Assembly: GCA_017163975.1 (NCBI GenBank)
Contig: JAFFSR010000237.1
Coordinates: 7,316,001-7,380,000 of the forward strand
Reading direction: 5' to 3'
Source of the DNA: Anastatus disparis
Taxonomy: Eukaryota > Arthropoda > Insecta > Hymenoptera > Eupelmidae
DNA length: 64,000 bases
Part shown: in pieces, positions 44,644 through 56,814 of the stretch
Layout: each line of letters opens with the position of its first letter
Position numbering within the stretch: position 1 is the first letter of the stretch
Translations under genes and position numbers: made by a program
Notes under the pieces: model-generated
Told to the model about the DNA's origin: nothing
What the model saw: only the letters and a program-made list of their open reading frames with translations
The model's database searches: none

Positions 44644-47600
44644 TTTACTGGACAAAATACCTGGTCCATCTACGATTCCGATACTTGGAAATCTTTTGAC
44701 TTTTAATGTTCCTGTTGGTGAGTATGGTTTCTACTAATATAAATGAATTTCATTTTTATTATTTAAAAGAAAAGATAGAAAAACTTAAAAGCGTAATAAT
44801 TAATAATTTACTGTTTATTGATTAGAGAGTCAGTGGAACGTAGTTCGTAAACTTTCGCAAGAATATTATCCTATATTAAGAATTTGGCTTGGTCCTCGTC
44901 ATCCTATTGTTAGTATCAGACATCCTGATGATTTGGAGGTAAAGAATAAGAAAACAAAACAATATTCAAAAATTAAAAATTTTCTAGAACCTAATTTTAT
45001 AAAATCAGAAAACTTGTAGTTATTTTCTAACAATTTTGTAAGTAAATTCCCTGGAAGAAAATTGACCATATCTTAAGTATAATTGCTGGTCAACAAATGT
45101 TAAAATGACACTTATCTAGAAATTTTTTTTACATCATTTCTAGAATTTCTAGATAAGTGCCATTTTAACATTTGTTGACCAGCAATTATGCCTACAATAT
45201 GGTCAATTTTCTTCCAGGGTTACCTATTCATAAATGAATGAATGAATTCAAAAATTTTGATTTTCATCTAATTTTTTGATTTTTTATAAATATTACTTAA
45301 TGTAACTGGAAGTTAAAAATATGTGCTGTGAATTTGATTATTATTAGAGTCTATGCGAAAAAAGAAAAACTATATTGCTTTGTTTCCGAGAAAAATTTAC
45401 AACGCAAAAAGACGATAAATATAACTATTCCTCATTCTGTGAGGTAATATTTGTACAAAACAAAATAACAATCTTATTTTACACAGGCTTTATTAATCAC
45501 CATATCATTTCATCACCAGTCAAAACAATTAAGATTTAAATAAGATATAAACCATAATCTGCTATGTTAACAGTAGGCGTAAAACAAAAATTGACCCCAT
45601 TTAATTAAAATATGAAATTTGCTATGAAGTGATTAAGATTTTAACAAATAATTTTCAAAGTCTGAAATTAATTTAAAAATTAACTTCAAGTTATATAAAA
45701 AAGCTACAAGTCATCATAATGCAAAATTTTGAACTGAAGTACTTGAAAATTATATGTTAATTTAACAATAAAATTTACTGATACCATTATCAACATAATC
45801 GTATACATCAGATACTTCTTACAAGTCAAAAACACATTGAGAAAGGAAACAGCTATAGATATCTTCATCCATGGTTAAAAACTGGCCTTTTAACTAGCAC
45901 TGGTAAATATTTACAATGTGTATTAACTTTTGCAAACAAATTTTTTAATTAATTTTTATTGTTCAGGAGAAAAATGGCGTCACCGTAGAAAAATTTTGAC
46001 ACCAGCTTTTCATTTCAATATTTTAAAGAAATATTTGGATATTACAAATGAAAATGGCATAAAATTTATCGAAGCTCTTAAATCTGAAGGCAGAGAAACG
46101 ATTCAAAATATTGCACCGCTGTGTTCGAATTACACGCTCAATATAATTTTAGGTAACAATTACATGCAATTAGAATGATTATATTTTTATAATTAAATAT
46201 AATGTTTTTAGAGGCTGCAATGGGCGTCTCTTTAGATAAACTTGATAGAGATATGGTAAAAAAGTATAAAACTGCGATTTATGAAACTGGTAATGTCATT
46301 GCATACAGGTATACAAATTAAACAATAATTTAAAAACTAATTTTTAATTTAGAAACAAATATTTATAAGTTTTGATTTACGTGATTTTTCCCTTTTAATA
46401 ATTATATAAACCAATATATTACATAAGATATTTTTATTAAATGCATATGTTATTTCAATGGCGCACATAAAAATAATATATTTTTCAATTTTAGTCTACT
46501 ATTTTGAAATTAACATAATAAAAGTTGATGATTAAATTTCAAATCTATGTTTAATAATCTAAAAATTTTCAAAAATTTTCAGTTTTTTAAAAAGATTAAA
46601 AGTTTACGCTAGATGATGTTTGAACTTAAAAACATTTGTTTTTGAGCTTTTATAAAGTAAAAAATTATGGATTTCAAAACTATTTTTATTTGGATATTAA
46701 AAAAATGAAAATGTTTTTGACATCGATAAGTTGTTAATTTTATTTTTTTATACTGTACCCATTCAGAGTTCCAAGACCTTACATACTAGATTGGATGATG
46801 AATCCATTATGGAAGATAGGCCGAATGCAAAAGCGAGCTCTTAAAGTTCTTCTTGATTTCACAAGCAAAGTAAGAAAAAGTATAATAAAATATTTTCAAT
46901 TAAAAGTAGAGCTTATCATTGGTAATTTAAACTTTAATATTTCAATTGTACATTCTTGGGTCTTATTAAAATATTAGATTTACAAACTGATTATTGTAAT
47001 AATGAAATTTAATACTATTTATATTGATAAAAATTTTATTTTTTTTTTCTCTGAATAAATTTTTTATAAGATTAAGAAAAATTTAGGGTTGGTTATTTCT
47101 ATCTTTTCCTGATTTTTCAAGATGTTTATATGTGTATAAGATATTTTACCTGAAATCATTACCATTAAATCATACTATTTGTAACTTACGTTCGCAATAC
47201 AAAAATTTATATAAAAAAATACACATTATAATTTTTTGACGTATTTTTCTCTGAACGTTTCAATGGATGAAATTTTATATTTTAACTTTGAAAAACAATA
47301 AAAAATTTTAAATCTCGTTGGGTATGTTTTTAATAATTTTTTTATCTAAACCTTTCTGAAAAAATTATTTTTGAGAGAATGCTTAATCTTTTTCTTTGAA
47401 AAATATAAGGCAAAAAAACAGCCACGCTGTTTCTATGAACAGCAGGCGCCAGAGAATGTTATTTGTAAATTCTGTTTGTGATATTAGAAGGCACTTTGGA
47501 AATAAGCTTGTATGTTTTAATTTACATTTCTGTATAAAGTCGAGAAGTTTATACCCACAGAATTTTATTGCGTGACTAGGAAAAGGTGAGATGAGGGGCT

Positions 47601-50600
47601 CTTGATGCGAACTTGAAAGCTCTTCAAGATCGCAAGAATAAATGATTGATTAAATAAAAATCTTACCTTATTGGTTCAGTTGAAATTAGGTCTTTTTTAT
47701 TTAAAAATCGATGAAATTTTATCACAATCTGAAAATTGCTTATATTACGAAACTGCTCGCTCTTATTTTCAAAACTTTTAATTTATCACGTAAATGTTTA
47801 AAGTTTACTTTAAAGTCACTCCAAGACTCGCTCCAAGGTATATAATATTCACAGCTGTAAGTCGAAAGTTAAACTAAATTTGAGAAAAATAAAATTACCT
47901 GAATTCAGACTGACTGAACTTGAAGCCAGGTAAATATATTATTATGTTTCTAGAGAATTCTAACCCTTTACTTAAGCTAGTTTATTCCCACTTCTTCATT
48001 GAGCAAGTTTCGGAATTTACTTAGCTAAAGGGTTAAACTACTATTATATGAATCTTTAGGTGCCTGTGTGCGTCTCATGTATATGTTATATGGACTGAAT
48101 TACACTGCCATTACCTGAGGCTAAGCTTAGAAAAATTAACACAATAACTTATATTTAGTGAATATTCAATTACATAAAAAAAATATCAAGAATATGAAAT
48201 TTTAAGTGTTAAGCATTGCCAAAAGAAAAATTTTAATTTAAACCATTTTGTAAAACATTGAGATGAAATGAATATGTTACATTTTTATCATTTTTTTATT
48301 CTGAGAATGGAAAATTACGGGAAAACTGATGAAATTTTGGCAAAGATAAGATGCATTCAATGTACATAGAAAATATATATAAAATATCTTTGAAAATACA
48401 TTTTAATATCTCAAACATTAATTACAAACTGCATAATCCTGGCGTACACCTCTTTGTATTTGCATGGAGATAGCACAGCTTGTCTTTTATGTTCTATTCG
48501 TCAAAGAAAAATACTTGGACGCTCTATGGAAAACAATTTTTTTCTTGTAAACAATTTTTGTTTTTCGATGTAAGTCATCAAAAAAGTATTAAAAATATTC
48601 TTTTTGAAATGACATTTAAATATAAAAATAACAAACAAAAATAGAAAAATTCAAAAAATTTGAGTTCCTTTTTGAAAAGTTGTTGCAAAAAATACTTTAA
48701 ATGATACATTTTATACTGATTTTAGCTATATTTTTGCATCGCAAATACAAATAAGAAATACCATAATTTAAAGTTCGCAATTTGATGGGAAATATCTCAT
48801 ACATAGATATATTAAACTATATAATTTCGAAATATTATTTCTAAACAAATTAACAAAAAAAAAATCAGTAAACTTTTTCAAAATCTTTTTGCAGGTGGTG
48901 CGTGAAAGAAAAGAATATCACAAACAAACTGAAAATAAATACCTGAAATTCGAAGATGATAATATGGAAACAAATTCTGATGTCGTGTATCTGAAAACAG
49001 GTAAAAAAAGATTAGCTATGCTCGATCTTTTGTTGTCTGCTGAACAAGATAATTTAATCGATAATGAAGGAATCATGGAAGAAGTAGATACTTTTATGTT
49101 TGAAGTGAGTAAATTAAATATCAATTAGAATATTACAAACTTTTTATTACAGTGCGTTTATAAACAAGCCATATTACAAAAATTTAGTATTTTAAAATTA
49201 CTATATTCTTATGTTACAGTAAAAAACTTTAGTTATTGAACTTAGTAATACTATTTTTGAAATGTATGTTTTTATATTGATTTAATCTTCTAAGCTTTAC
49301 CATAATAAGTGCAAAATGACAATTTTATTATTGTTAGTTAGAAAAAAAACATTTTTCCAGTAAAAAAATTATAAATATAGTTATTAGGTCAATATACATA
49401 TGAAGTTTACAATTAATAATAATTACAGGGTCATGACACTACAGCTATGGCTATGACTTTTACATTAATGCTTTTGGCAGAAAACAAAGATGCTCAGGTA
49501 TAGACAAAAAAAAAGTTGAGTTTTACTATTTAAAAAATTGCATGCAATAATTGTTAAAATTTATTTAATATTTTTGTTACAGGACAAAGCTAGAGATGAA
49601 GTTACAGAAATTTTAAACAAATCCAAAGGTAACATTGGAACGTCAGAACTTCAAGAATTTCATTATTTAGAAAGATGCATTAAAGAATCTCTTAGGTTGT
49701 ATCCGCCAGTAGCCACAGTTTCGCGTTCTCTTCGAGAAAATTTACAATTAAGTAAGTAATTATCATACTAAATAAAGTTTCTTATGTTTAAAAAAAAAGT
49801 TACACAATCTATAAAACTATTAAGCAAATAAAACTTGTTCAATTATAACTTATTTAAGTTAAATAATATTATTTAACGTCGCTGTACTTATGTAATCGTT
49901 TATACATTAATTAGCGACGGAGGTTTCTGAAAAAAGCACATGTAACGTACAGTGATGCTTATATAAATCGGCCGAGAGCGGGATTTGAACTCGAGCCATT
50001 ACGGTTGCGAATCCATCACCCTACCGACTAAGCCACTGAAGACCTCACATTTAAGTTGACGTAATACCCACACAGCATGAAAGAATTTCGAAATAATTTC
50101 ATGAAATATTACAAGTAATAATACGTTGAAAAAATTTAAAAAGGACTTAAAAAGATAACCATATTCTTTTGAAAAGAATTTATGAAATAATACACAGAAA
50201 GATTACAAAGTCTTTACAAAAATAATACCAAGAAGGAAATGAAAGTTAAAATATGAAATATTACACGAATCCTTTCTAAAAGGACTTTGAAATGACTTCT
50301 TGAAAGGAAACAAGAAATAACTCAGAAATCTTCCAAAGATTGTAGTCATGAAATAATTTAGAAAGATTTTTGAAATAATCTAAGGTATTCTTTCAACGAA
50401 TCATTTCAAGATACTTACAAAAAGCTTTTATGTAATAATTCCAAGCAAGGTTTTGGTAATATTTCAAGTAATCTTACATGAAATAATTTTAAAACCTTTT
50501 GAAATAATTCATGAAAGAACTTATCATGACGATAAAAGTTATTACATGAATCCTTACTGAAAGGACTTTGAGAGAACTTCTTGAAAGGAAACAAGAAATA

Positions 50601-53087
50601 ACTCAAAAATCTCCCAAAGATTCTAGTCATAAAATAATTTAGAAAGATTATCAAAATAATCTAAGGTATTCTTTCAACGAATCATTTCAATATACTTACA
50701 AAAAGCTTTTATGTAATAATTCCAAGCAAGGTTTTGGTAATATTTCAAGTAATCTTACATGAAATAATTTTAAAACCTTTTTGAAATAATTCATGAAAGA
50801 ACTTATCATGACGATAAAAGTTATTACATGAATCCTTACTGAAAGGACTTTGAGAGAACTTCTTGAAAGGAAACAAGAAATAACTCAGAAATCTTCCAAC
50901 GATTAAAATCAGAAAATAATTTAGAAAGATTTTCGGAATGATCTAAGGTATTCTTTCACCGAATCATTTCAAGATTCATTCAAAAAGCTTTTATGAAATA
51001 ATTCATGTAATATTTTGGTAAAGTCTCAAGAAATCATACATGAAATAATTTTAAAACCTTTTGAAATATTTCATGAAATAACTTATGATGAGAATAAAAG
51101 TTATTACACAAATCCTTACTGAAAGGACTTTGAAAGAACTTCTTGAAAGGAAACAAGAAATAACTCAGAAATCTTCCAAAGATTCCAGTCATAAAATAAT
51201 TTAGAAAGATTATCAAAATGATCTAAGGTATTCTTTCAACGAATCATTTCAAGATACTTACAAAAAGCTTTTATGTAATAATTCCAAGCAAGGTTTTGGT
51301 AATATTTCAAGTAATCTTACATGAAATAATTTTAAAACCTTTTTGAAATAATTCATGAAAGAACTTATCATGACGATAAAAGTTATTACATGAATCCTTA
51401 CTGAAAGGACTTTGAGAGAACTTCTTGAAAGGAAACAAGAAATAACTCAGAAATCTTCCAAAGATTCCAGTCATAAAATAATTTAGAAAGATTATCAAAA
51501 TAATCTAAGGTATTCTTTCAACGAATCATTTCAATATACTTACAAAAAGCTTTTATGTAATAATTCCAAGCAAGGTTTTGGTAATATTTCAAGTAATCTT
51601 ACATGAAATAATTTTAAAACCTTTTTGAAATAATTCATGAAAGAACTTATCATGACGATAAAAGTTATTACATGAATCCTTACTGAAAGGACTTTGAGAG
51701 AACTTCTTGAAAGGAAACAAGAAAGAACTCAGAAATCTTCCAACGATTAAAATCAGAAAATAATTTAGAAAGATTTTCGGAATGATCTAAGGTATTCTTT
51801 CACCGAATCATTTCAAGATTCATTCAAAAAGCTTTCATGAAATAATTCCAAGCAAGGTTTTGGTAAAATCTCAAGTAATCTTACATGAAATAATTTTAAA
51901 ACCTTTTGAAATAATTCATGAAAGAACTTATCATGACGATAAAAGTTATTACATGAATCCTTACTGAAAGGACTTTGAGAGAACTTCTTGAAAGGAAACA
52001 AGAAATAACTCAGAAATCTTCCAACGATTAAAATCAGAAAATAATTTAGAAAGATTTTCGGAATGATCTAAGGTATTCTTTCACCGAATCATTTCAAGAT
52101 TCATTCAAAAAGCTTTTATAAAATAATTCATGTAATATTTTGGTAAAGTCTCAAGAAATCATACATGAAATAATTTTGAAATCTTTTTGAAATATTTCAT
52201 GAAATAACTTATGATGAGAATAAAAGTTATTACATAAATCCTTACTGAAAGGACTTTGAAGAGACTTCTTGAAAGGAAACAAGAAAGAACTCAGAAATCT
52301 TCCAACGATTAAAATCAGAAAATAACTTAGAAAGATTTTCGGAATGATCTAAGGTATTCTTTCACCGAATCATTTCAAGATTCATTCAAAAGCTTTCATG
52401 AAATAATTCATGCAATATTTTGGTAAAGTCTCAAGAAATCTTACATGAAATAATTTTGAAATCTTTTTGAAATATTTCATGAAATAACTTATGATGAGAA
52501 TAAAAGTTATTAAATAAATCCTTACTGAAAGGACTTTGAAAAGACTTTTTGAAAGGAAACAAGAAAGAACTCAGAAATCTTCTAACGATTAAAATCAGAA
52601 AATAATTTAGAAAGATTTTCGGAATGATCTAAGGTATTCTTTCACCGAATCATTTCAAGATTCATTCAAAAAGCTTTCATGAAATAATTCATGCAATATT
52701 TTGGTAAAGTCTCAAGAAATCTTACATGAAATAATTTTGAAATCTTTTTGAAATATTTCATGAAATAACTTATGATAAGAACAAAAGTTATTACATGAAT
52801 CCTTACTGAAAGGATTTTGAAAGGACTTTATGAAAGAAAACGTGAAAGATAACAGAATCATTTAGAAATATTTTCGGGATTAGTTTATAATTTATCCACT
52901 TGATGGCGGTATCTCTTACTCTCGCAAGCGGTAAGAGTGCTTCCCGTTTCATATATAAGGAAAATAAGAATCTTAAATGGAAACTATAAATTGTTATGCG
53001 TGCGATGTCTGTGTTATGATAACTTCGATTTTAACCGCTGTAAAACTATTCGTAATCCTATGAATAATTATATCATCATATATCCGT

Positions 53088-53160
<73 letters not shown>

Positions 53161-54630
53161 TGATTCTAAATTGATTCTTAAATAATACAGGAAAGAATAA
53201 AATTTCTAGAACTTTACACGTCTCTCAACTAAAGATAGATGAAAAGATTAATGCATTATTACTAAAAGAATTCATGGATCCTTACAGAATTCTTTCATTG
53301 AAAGGATTCTGTAATAATTTTATGTCCGAGGTATATTTCTTTCAGAAATAATACAATGAAATATTTTTAAAATATTTTATATCATTCTTACAGAATACTT
53401 TCAATAAAAGATGTATGAAAAGATTTAAGAATTATTACCAAAAGAATTCATGGATCCTTACAGAATTCTTTTATTGAAAGGATTCTGTAATAATTCTATG
53501 TCCGAGGTATATTCCTTTTAGAAATAATACAATGAAAGATTTTAAAAATATTTCATATTATTCTTACAGAATCCTTTCAATGGAAGATGTATGAAAAGAT
53601 TTACGAATTATTACCAAAAGAATTCATGGATCCTTACAGAATTCTTTCATTGAAAGGATTCTGTAATGATTCTATGTCCGAGGTATATTCCTTTTAGAAA
53701 TAATACAATGAAATATTTTAAAAATATTTCATATTATTCTTACAGAATCCTTTCAATGGAAGATGTATGAAAAGATTTACGAATTATTACCAAAAGAATT
53801 CATGGATCCTTACAGAATTCTTCCATTGAAAGGATTTTGAAATGACTTGTGAATTCTTTATGAAATATTTTTATGTATTATTTTTAAAAGAATAATACCT
53901 CGGACATAGAATTATTTCAGAATCCTTTCAGTGAAATATTTCTGAAAGATTGTAGTCCTTTTATGAATCCTTTCAGAATCCTTTCAAAGTCCTTTCATGC
54001 TGTATGGGTAACGTATACGATTTACACTAAATTACCGACATTGCAGTTTCTCAAATTTTTTATCTTTATTTAAAAAAATTTCTAGTTTAAGTACAAGGAT
54101 ATTTTACATCTCCTTAATCTAATAACATTAAGAAAAGTAATTTGAACAATATTTTAATTTATGCATTGTACGCGTTTTAGAAAACTATTTGATACCTGCC
54201 GGAACAGAAATAATATATCACATATACGATACTCATAGAGATCCAAATTTTTGGGAAAAACCAGAAAAATTTGATCCGGATCGGTTTTTGCCTGAAAATG
54301 TGCAAGGACGGCATCCATTTTCGTATATACCATTCAGTGCTGGACCTCGAAATTGCATTGGTATTAAATTCTATTTCTATCAATCATTTTATTATAATAT
54401 TTGAGATTCCGTTATTTACTTTAATATACACTATGCATATAATTTAAATTTTACACATTACAGGCCAAAAATTTGCCTTGATGGAATTAAAGTCTTTGAT
54501 TGGACGCATATTATACGATTTCAAATTGGAGCCTATGGTATCAATCTCAGAAATGCAAGTCTTACTAGATATTGTGATAAGAACGGTTAAACCAATACAT
54601 ATAAAATTCACGAGAATTGATAAAAAATGA
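44561..54630 (+). CDS. Cytochrome P450, CYP4 family, 513 aa, 11 exons
   Basis: Microsomal heme monooxygenase; insect CYP4 enzymes hydroxylate fatty acids, hydrocarbons, hormones or xenobiotics. Exons: 44561-44717, 44826-44938, 45812-45902, 45967-46152, 46212-46308, 46767-46869, 48895-49104, 49429-49497, 49583-49751, 54181-54360 and 54464-54630. All borders are GT/AG, phases agree and the total is 514 codons with TGA. Visible parts: membrane anchor (residues 1-20), PGP hinge at 34-36, W-R-x-x-R helix C motif in [16 protein letters not shown]-helix E319-GHDTT, ExxR at E377-R380, DPDRF at 430-434 and the heme loop [10 protein letters not shown] with Cys457. Glu319 matches the residue that in many CYP4 enzymes bonds covalently to heme. 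ATG 44561 was chosen because it gives the hydrophobic anchor. Introns carry a MITE (intron 2), a SINE and a 3.9-kb repeat element (intron 9), but the reading frame is intact. The subfamily is not assigned. Confidence 0.95.
45049..45219. mobile_element. 171-bp palindromic MITE in P450 intron 2
   Basis: The left arm, CCCTGGAAGAAAATTGACC onward, and the right arm are inverted copies over about 75 bp each. The inner part TGGTCAACAAATGTTAAAAT is also mirrored, leaving a small AT-rich centre near 45130. There is no coding content. The target duplication is not clear (flanks AAATT and TTACC). Confidence 0.85.
49869..50047 (-). mobile_element. tRNA-derived SINE, copy 7 (P450 intron 9)
   Basis: A minus-strand copy with a diverged box B side and an altered 3' hairpin region (TGTAATCGTTTATACATTAATTAG instead of the usual body). 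It lies 20 bp from the left end of the 3.94-kb element. Confidence 0.85.
50067..52880. repeat. 281-bp tandem repeat, ten copies
   Basis: The landmark AAGGACTTTG recurs (with AAGGATTTTG in the last unit) at about 50280, 50561, 50843, 51123, 51405, 51687, 51968, 52249, 52529 and 52810, a spacing of 280-282 bp throughout. Units share CTTACTGAAAGGACTTTGA, GGAAACAAGAAA and AAGGTATTCTTTCA. Neighbouring units are grouped in similar subtypes (for example CCAACGATTAAAATCAGAAA against CCAAAGATTCCAGTCATAAA), which suggests higher-order duplication of two- or three-unit blocks. Confidence 0.92.
52881..53221. other. Non-repeated centre of the 3.94-kb element
   Basis: A unique stretch between the two arrays. 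It contains CTCTTAC...GTAAGAG, which can pair as a 7-bp stem around an inner CGC-AA-GCG, at about 52914-52939, and the (TA)n(GT)n tract. The 82-codon frame at 52937-53185 reads through the microsatellite and is not real. Confidence 0.5.
53086..53159. repeat. (TA)n(GT)n microsatellite
   Basis: About 22 bases of TA repeat are followed by about 50 bases of GT repeat, inside the centre of the 3.94-kb element. Confidence 0.9.
53222..53860. repeat. ~176-bp tandem repeat, four copies
   Basis: GGATCCTTACAGAATTCTT recurs at 53276, 53454, 53628 and 53804, giving intervals of 178, 174 and 176 bp. Each unit carries CATTGAAAGGATTCTG and ATGTCCGAGGTATAT. The motif is related to, but distinct from, the 281-bp unit. 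ATACCTCGGACATAGA appears inverted near 53895, beyond the array. Confidence 0.9.
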
Positions 54631-54640
54631 ATGACTGAAG

Positions 54641-54646
54641 AATAAA
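54641..54646 (+). terminator. Polyadenylation signal of the P450
   Basis: AATAAA stands 11 nt after the TGA stop, so the 3' UTR may be very short. AT-rich sequence downstream offers other weak signals. Confidence 0.6.
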
Positions 54647-54659
54647 TGAAACAAAGTTT

Positions 54660-56543
54660 TTTAAATATATTTTAATGTATAAAATGATGTACAGATATTT
54701 CATATTATTAATATAAAAAATTTAATGATAATAACATTGTTAAATGAATTTTTGTTTAATTAATTAATAAGTACAATTAATTTATGAAATAGTAAGACGG
54801 GAAACTGATGACGGTGAAAATCTAATTTCGTCTATCGCATCGAAGCTAAAGGCTCTACCAAGTAAGCTCATTTCACACCTCATGCTTATATTTATTTAAT
54901 CACATGTGTAGCCTCTAATTTAGTAATAATAATTTATTCAATAAATTGGATTAAACTATACTTCTCTCAACGTGACAAAAAAAATGACAATTATATAACA
55001 TATTTAAACATATAAATTCATAAAAAATTAGGATTAATTATTTAAAATTTCTGAATTGATCTTTAAATGAATTTCAAAATTACGTTCAAGAACAAATTTT
55101 AGTGCATCATCGAATAGTTTTTCGAATTCTACATAACTTTAAAATAAAATTTTTCAATAAAAATACGATCTAATATTTATGAAATCTTCAATATATCCAA
55201 CATAAATAGCTGTTTTTAAATAAATGAAAATTTTGCATGATTTTTTTTTAAAATTACGTTCATAAAATTTTAAAAAATGATAGCTTTTTTTAGAATAAAC
55301 ATTATAATAGGATATTATTAAACTTGAACTTGAACTTCGATTAAACCACAACGAATTACGTATAATCGTCAGCTTGTTTGTAATTATCAGATTTTGCCAA
55401 GTGTGACATTATGACAAATCGACAGAAATACTCAATATATAAATATAAAGAGAGACTTAAGTTCATAATGTATATCATTAGTTTTTATCCACGGTAATTA
55501 TTTTTCTTATATAATACTTAACTGTACTTTACGTAATATCGACGAAGAAATTTCAGAGAATAGAAAAGTTTGGATTAATAAGCCGATTCTCGAAAATACT
55601 TTTGATATATGAATGCATAAACTTTCTAAACAATGATTATTAAAAATCAAAAAGTCAGTACTGTAATATACATATTAAGAAGAAGTGAACGATAGGCAAA
55701 ACTATTTTATCAACAACATTAATTTTTTACCCGTAATTGTAAAACCATAGATATGTTTTAATATTTATTATGTAATTTTAAGTTTTTAATCTTTTTTTTC
55801 TATGCTTCAAAGATTATGTTAACATTTGTCAGAATGTCGTACTTATTAATGAGATTTAAAACTCTTGATTTTAATCTTTTAATGACCAAGCGAATTGTAA
55901 TATTCTATTAAATTAAAATGACATTCAAATAAGCTTAATTATTAACCTACATATTTCGAGATTAAAAAAAATGATATAATAAATGATTAACAATAACTGA
56001 AAATAATTTAAAATTAATGTCAACTTTAAAGTACGTAATGTGTAAAACAGCATTTCCGTCAGTAATCGTACGCACGGGTGAACCTTGAACTTTATCATGA
56101 CCGTAACTTGAACATTAGCTCGAGTATTATTAATATTGTGTAAAAAAGAATAGAATAGTGAATTTTAGGTTGTTAAGTAAAATAATAGCTTATATAAATC
56201 TTACGTCATTTTGGTTTCTTTATATTAATATACAAGTTAATTAATAGTTATCAAATAAACATAGACAGGATCAAATTTGCTACCGAAATATCTAGCGAAC
56301 ATTATTTTGCAGCCTTTCGTCGAAATTCGATTTAATTAGATACAAAAATTAACAATAAAAATTTGTTTCAGATAAAATTCATGATTTTTACAGTTTATAC
56401 AAAATGAACTTTATTTTTAAATGCGATAAGAGCGCACTACATACAACTGGCCACTATGACAGTATTTTGCATCATAAAAAATGATTTTTATTACTCAAAC
56501 AAAGGATTACAAATTACCATGATTTTCATTTTTTTTTAAATTT
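54660..56543. other. Intergenic DNA after the P450, no gene seen
   Basis: AT-rich, with no recognised protein, RNA or repeat. The 65-codon minus frame at 55154-55351 is not supported. Confidence 0.4.
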
Positions 56544-56814
56544 TATTTAACGTCGCTGCATTTATGCTATCATTGCGATGCTAATTAGCGACGGAGGTCA
56601 CCAGTGTATTTGTGAACAAAGCACATACAGTGGTGCTTGTATCAATCAATCGCCGAGAGTGAGATTCGAACTCGGGACCTCGAGATTTTTTTTTTTTTAT
56701 CCGTTTATTGGACATTCCGTTTCCGGCATGTACCCAATATTCCGTTTCCGGCATGTACCCAGGACCTCGAGATTACGAATCCATCGCTGTACCGACTGAG
56801 CCACTGACGACCTT
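56544..56814 (-). mobile_element. tRNA-derived SINE, copy 8, interrupted by a small retroposon
   Basis: The body and 3' hairpin lie at 56544-56687 and the tRNA-like 5' end at 56762-56814. A 74-bp insert lies between, flanked by the duplicated 13-mer GGACCTCGAGATT. Outside the insert the copy is well preserved. Confidence 0.88.
56688..56761 (-). mobile_element. 74-bp 5'-truncated retroposon fragment
   Basis: On the minus strand it has two copies of a 23-bp motif (TGGGTACATGCCGGAAACGG and three more bases) at a 25-bp period, then AATAAA and a poly(A) tail. A 13-bp target duplication surrounds it (56675-56687 and 56762-56774). This is what the extreme 3' end of a 5'-truncated LINE, or a tiny SINE, looks like. 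The parent family is not visible in this window. Confidence 0.8.

Larger units (their letters stand above)
50067..54008. mobile_element. 3.94-kb TA-flanked element made of tandem arrays (P450 intron 9)
   Basis: The ends are CCCACACAGCATGAAAG (50067) and, reversed, CCCATACAGCATGAAAG (to 54008), 16 of 17 identical. A TA on each side (50065-50066 and 54009-54010) is the presumed target duplication. Inside are ten ~281-bp units (to about 52880), a ~340-bp non-repeated segment with a microsatellite, four ~176-bp units (about 53222-53860) and a short end region. No transposase frame exists; the many similar 60-80-codon minus-strand frames are just the repeat translated. The termini resemble those of the 555-bp element at 7996-8550 (CCC, then ACAGCA at the same offset). 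Confidence 0.85.

Noticed and set aside
50415..52001. A family of similar 60-79-codon minus-strand reading frames
   Set aside because: They are translations of the 281-bp tandem unit. Its length is not a multiple of three and the frames end in each unit.
50067..53860. CRISPR-like regular repeats
   Set aside because: The units are contiguous 281-bp and 176-bp tandem repeats without spacers, in eukaryotic intronic DNA.
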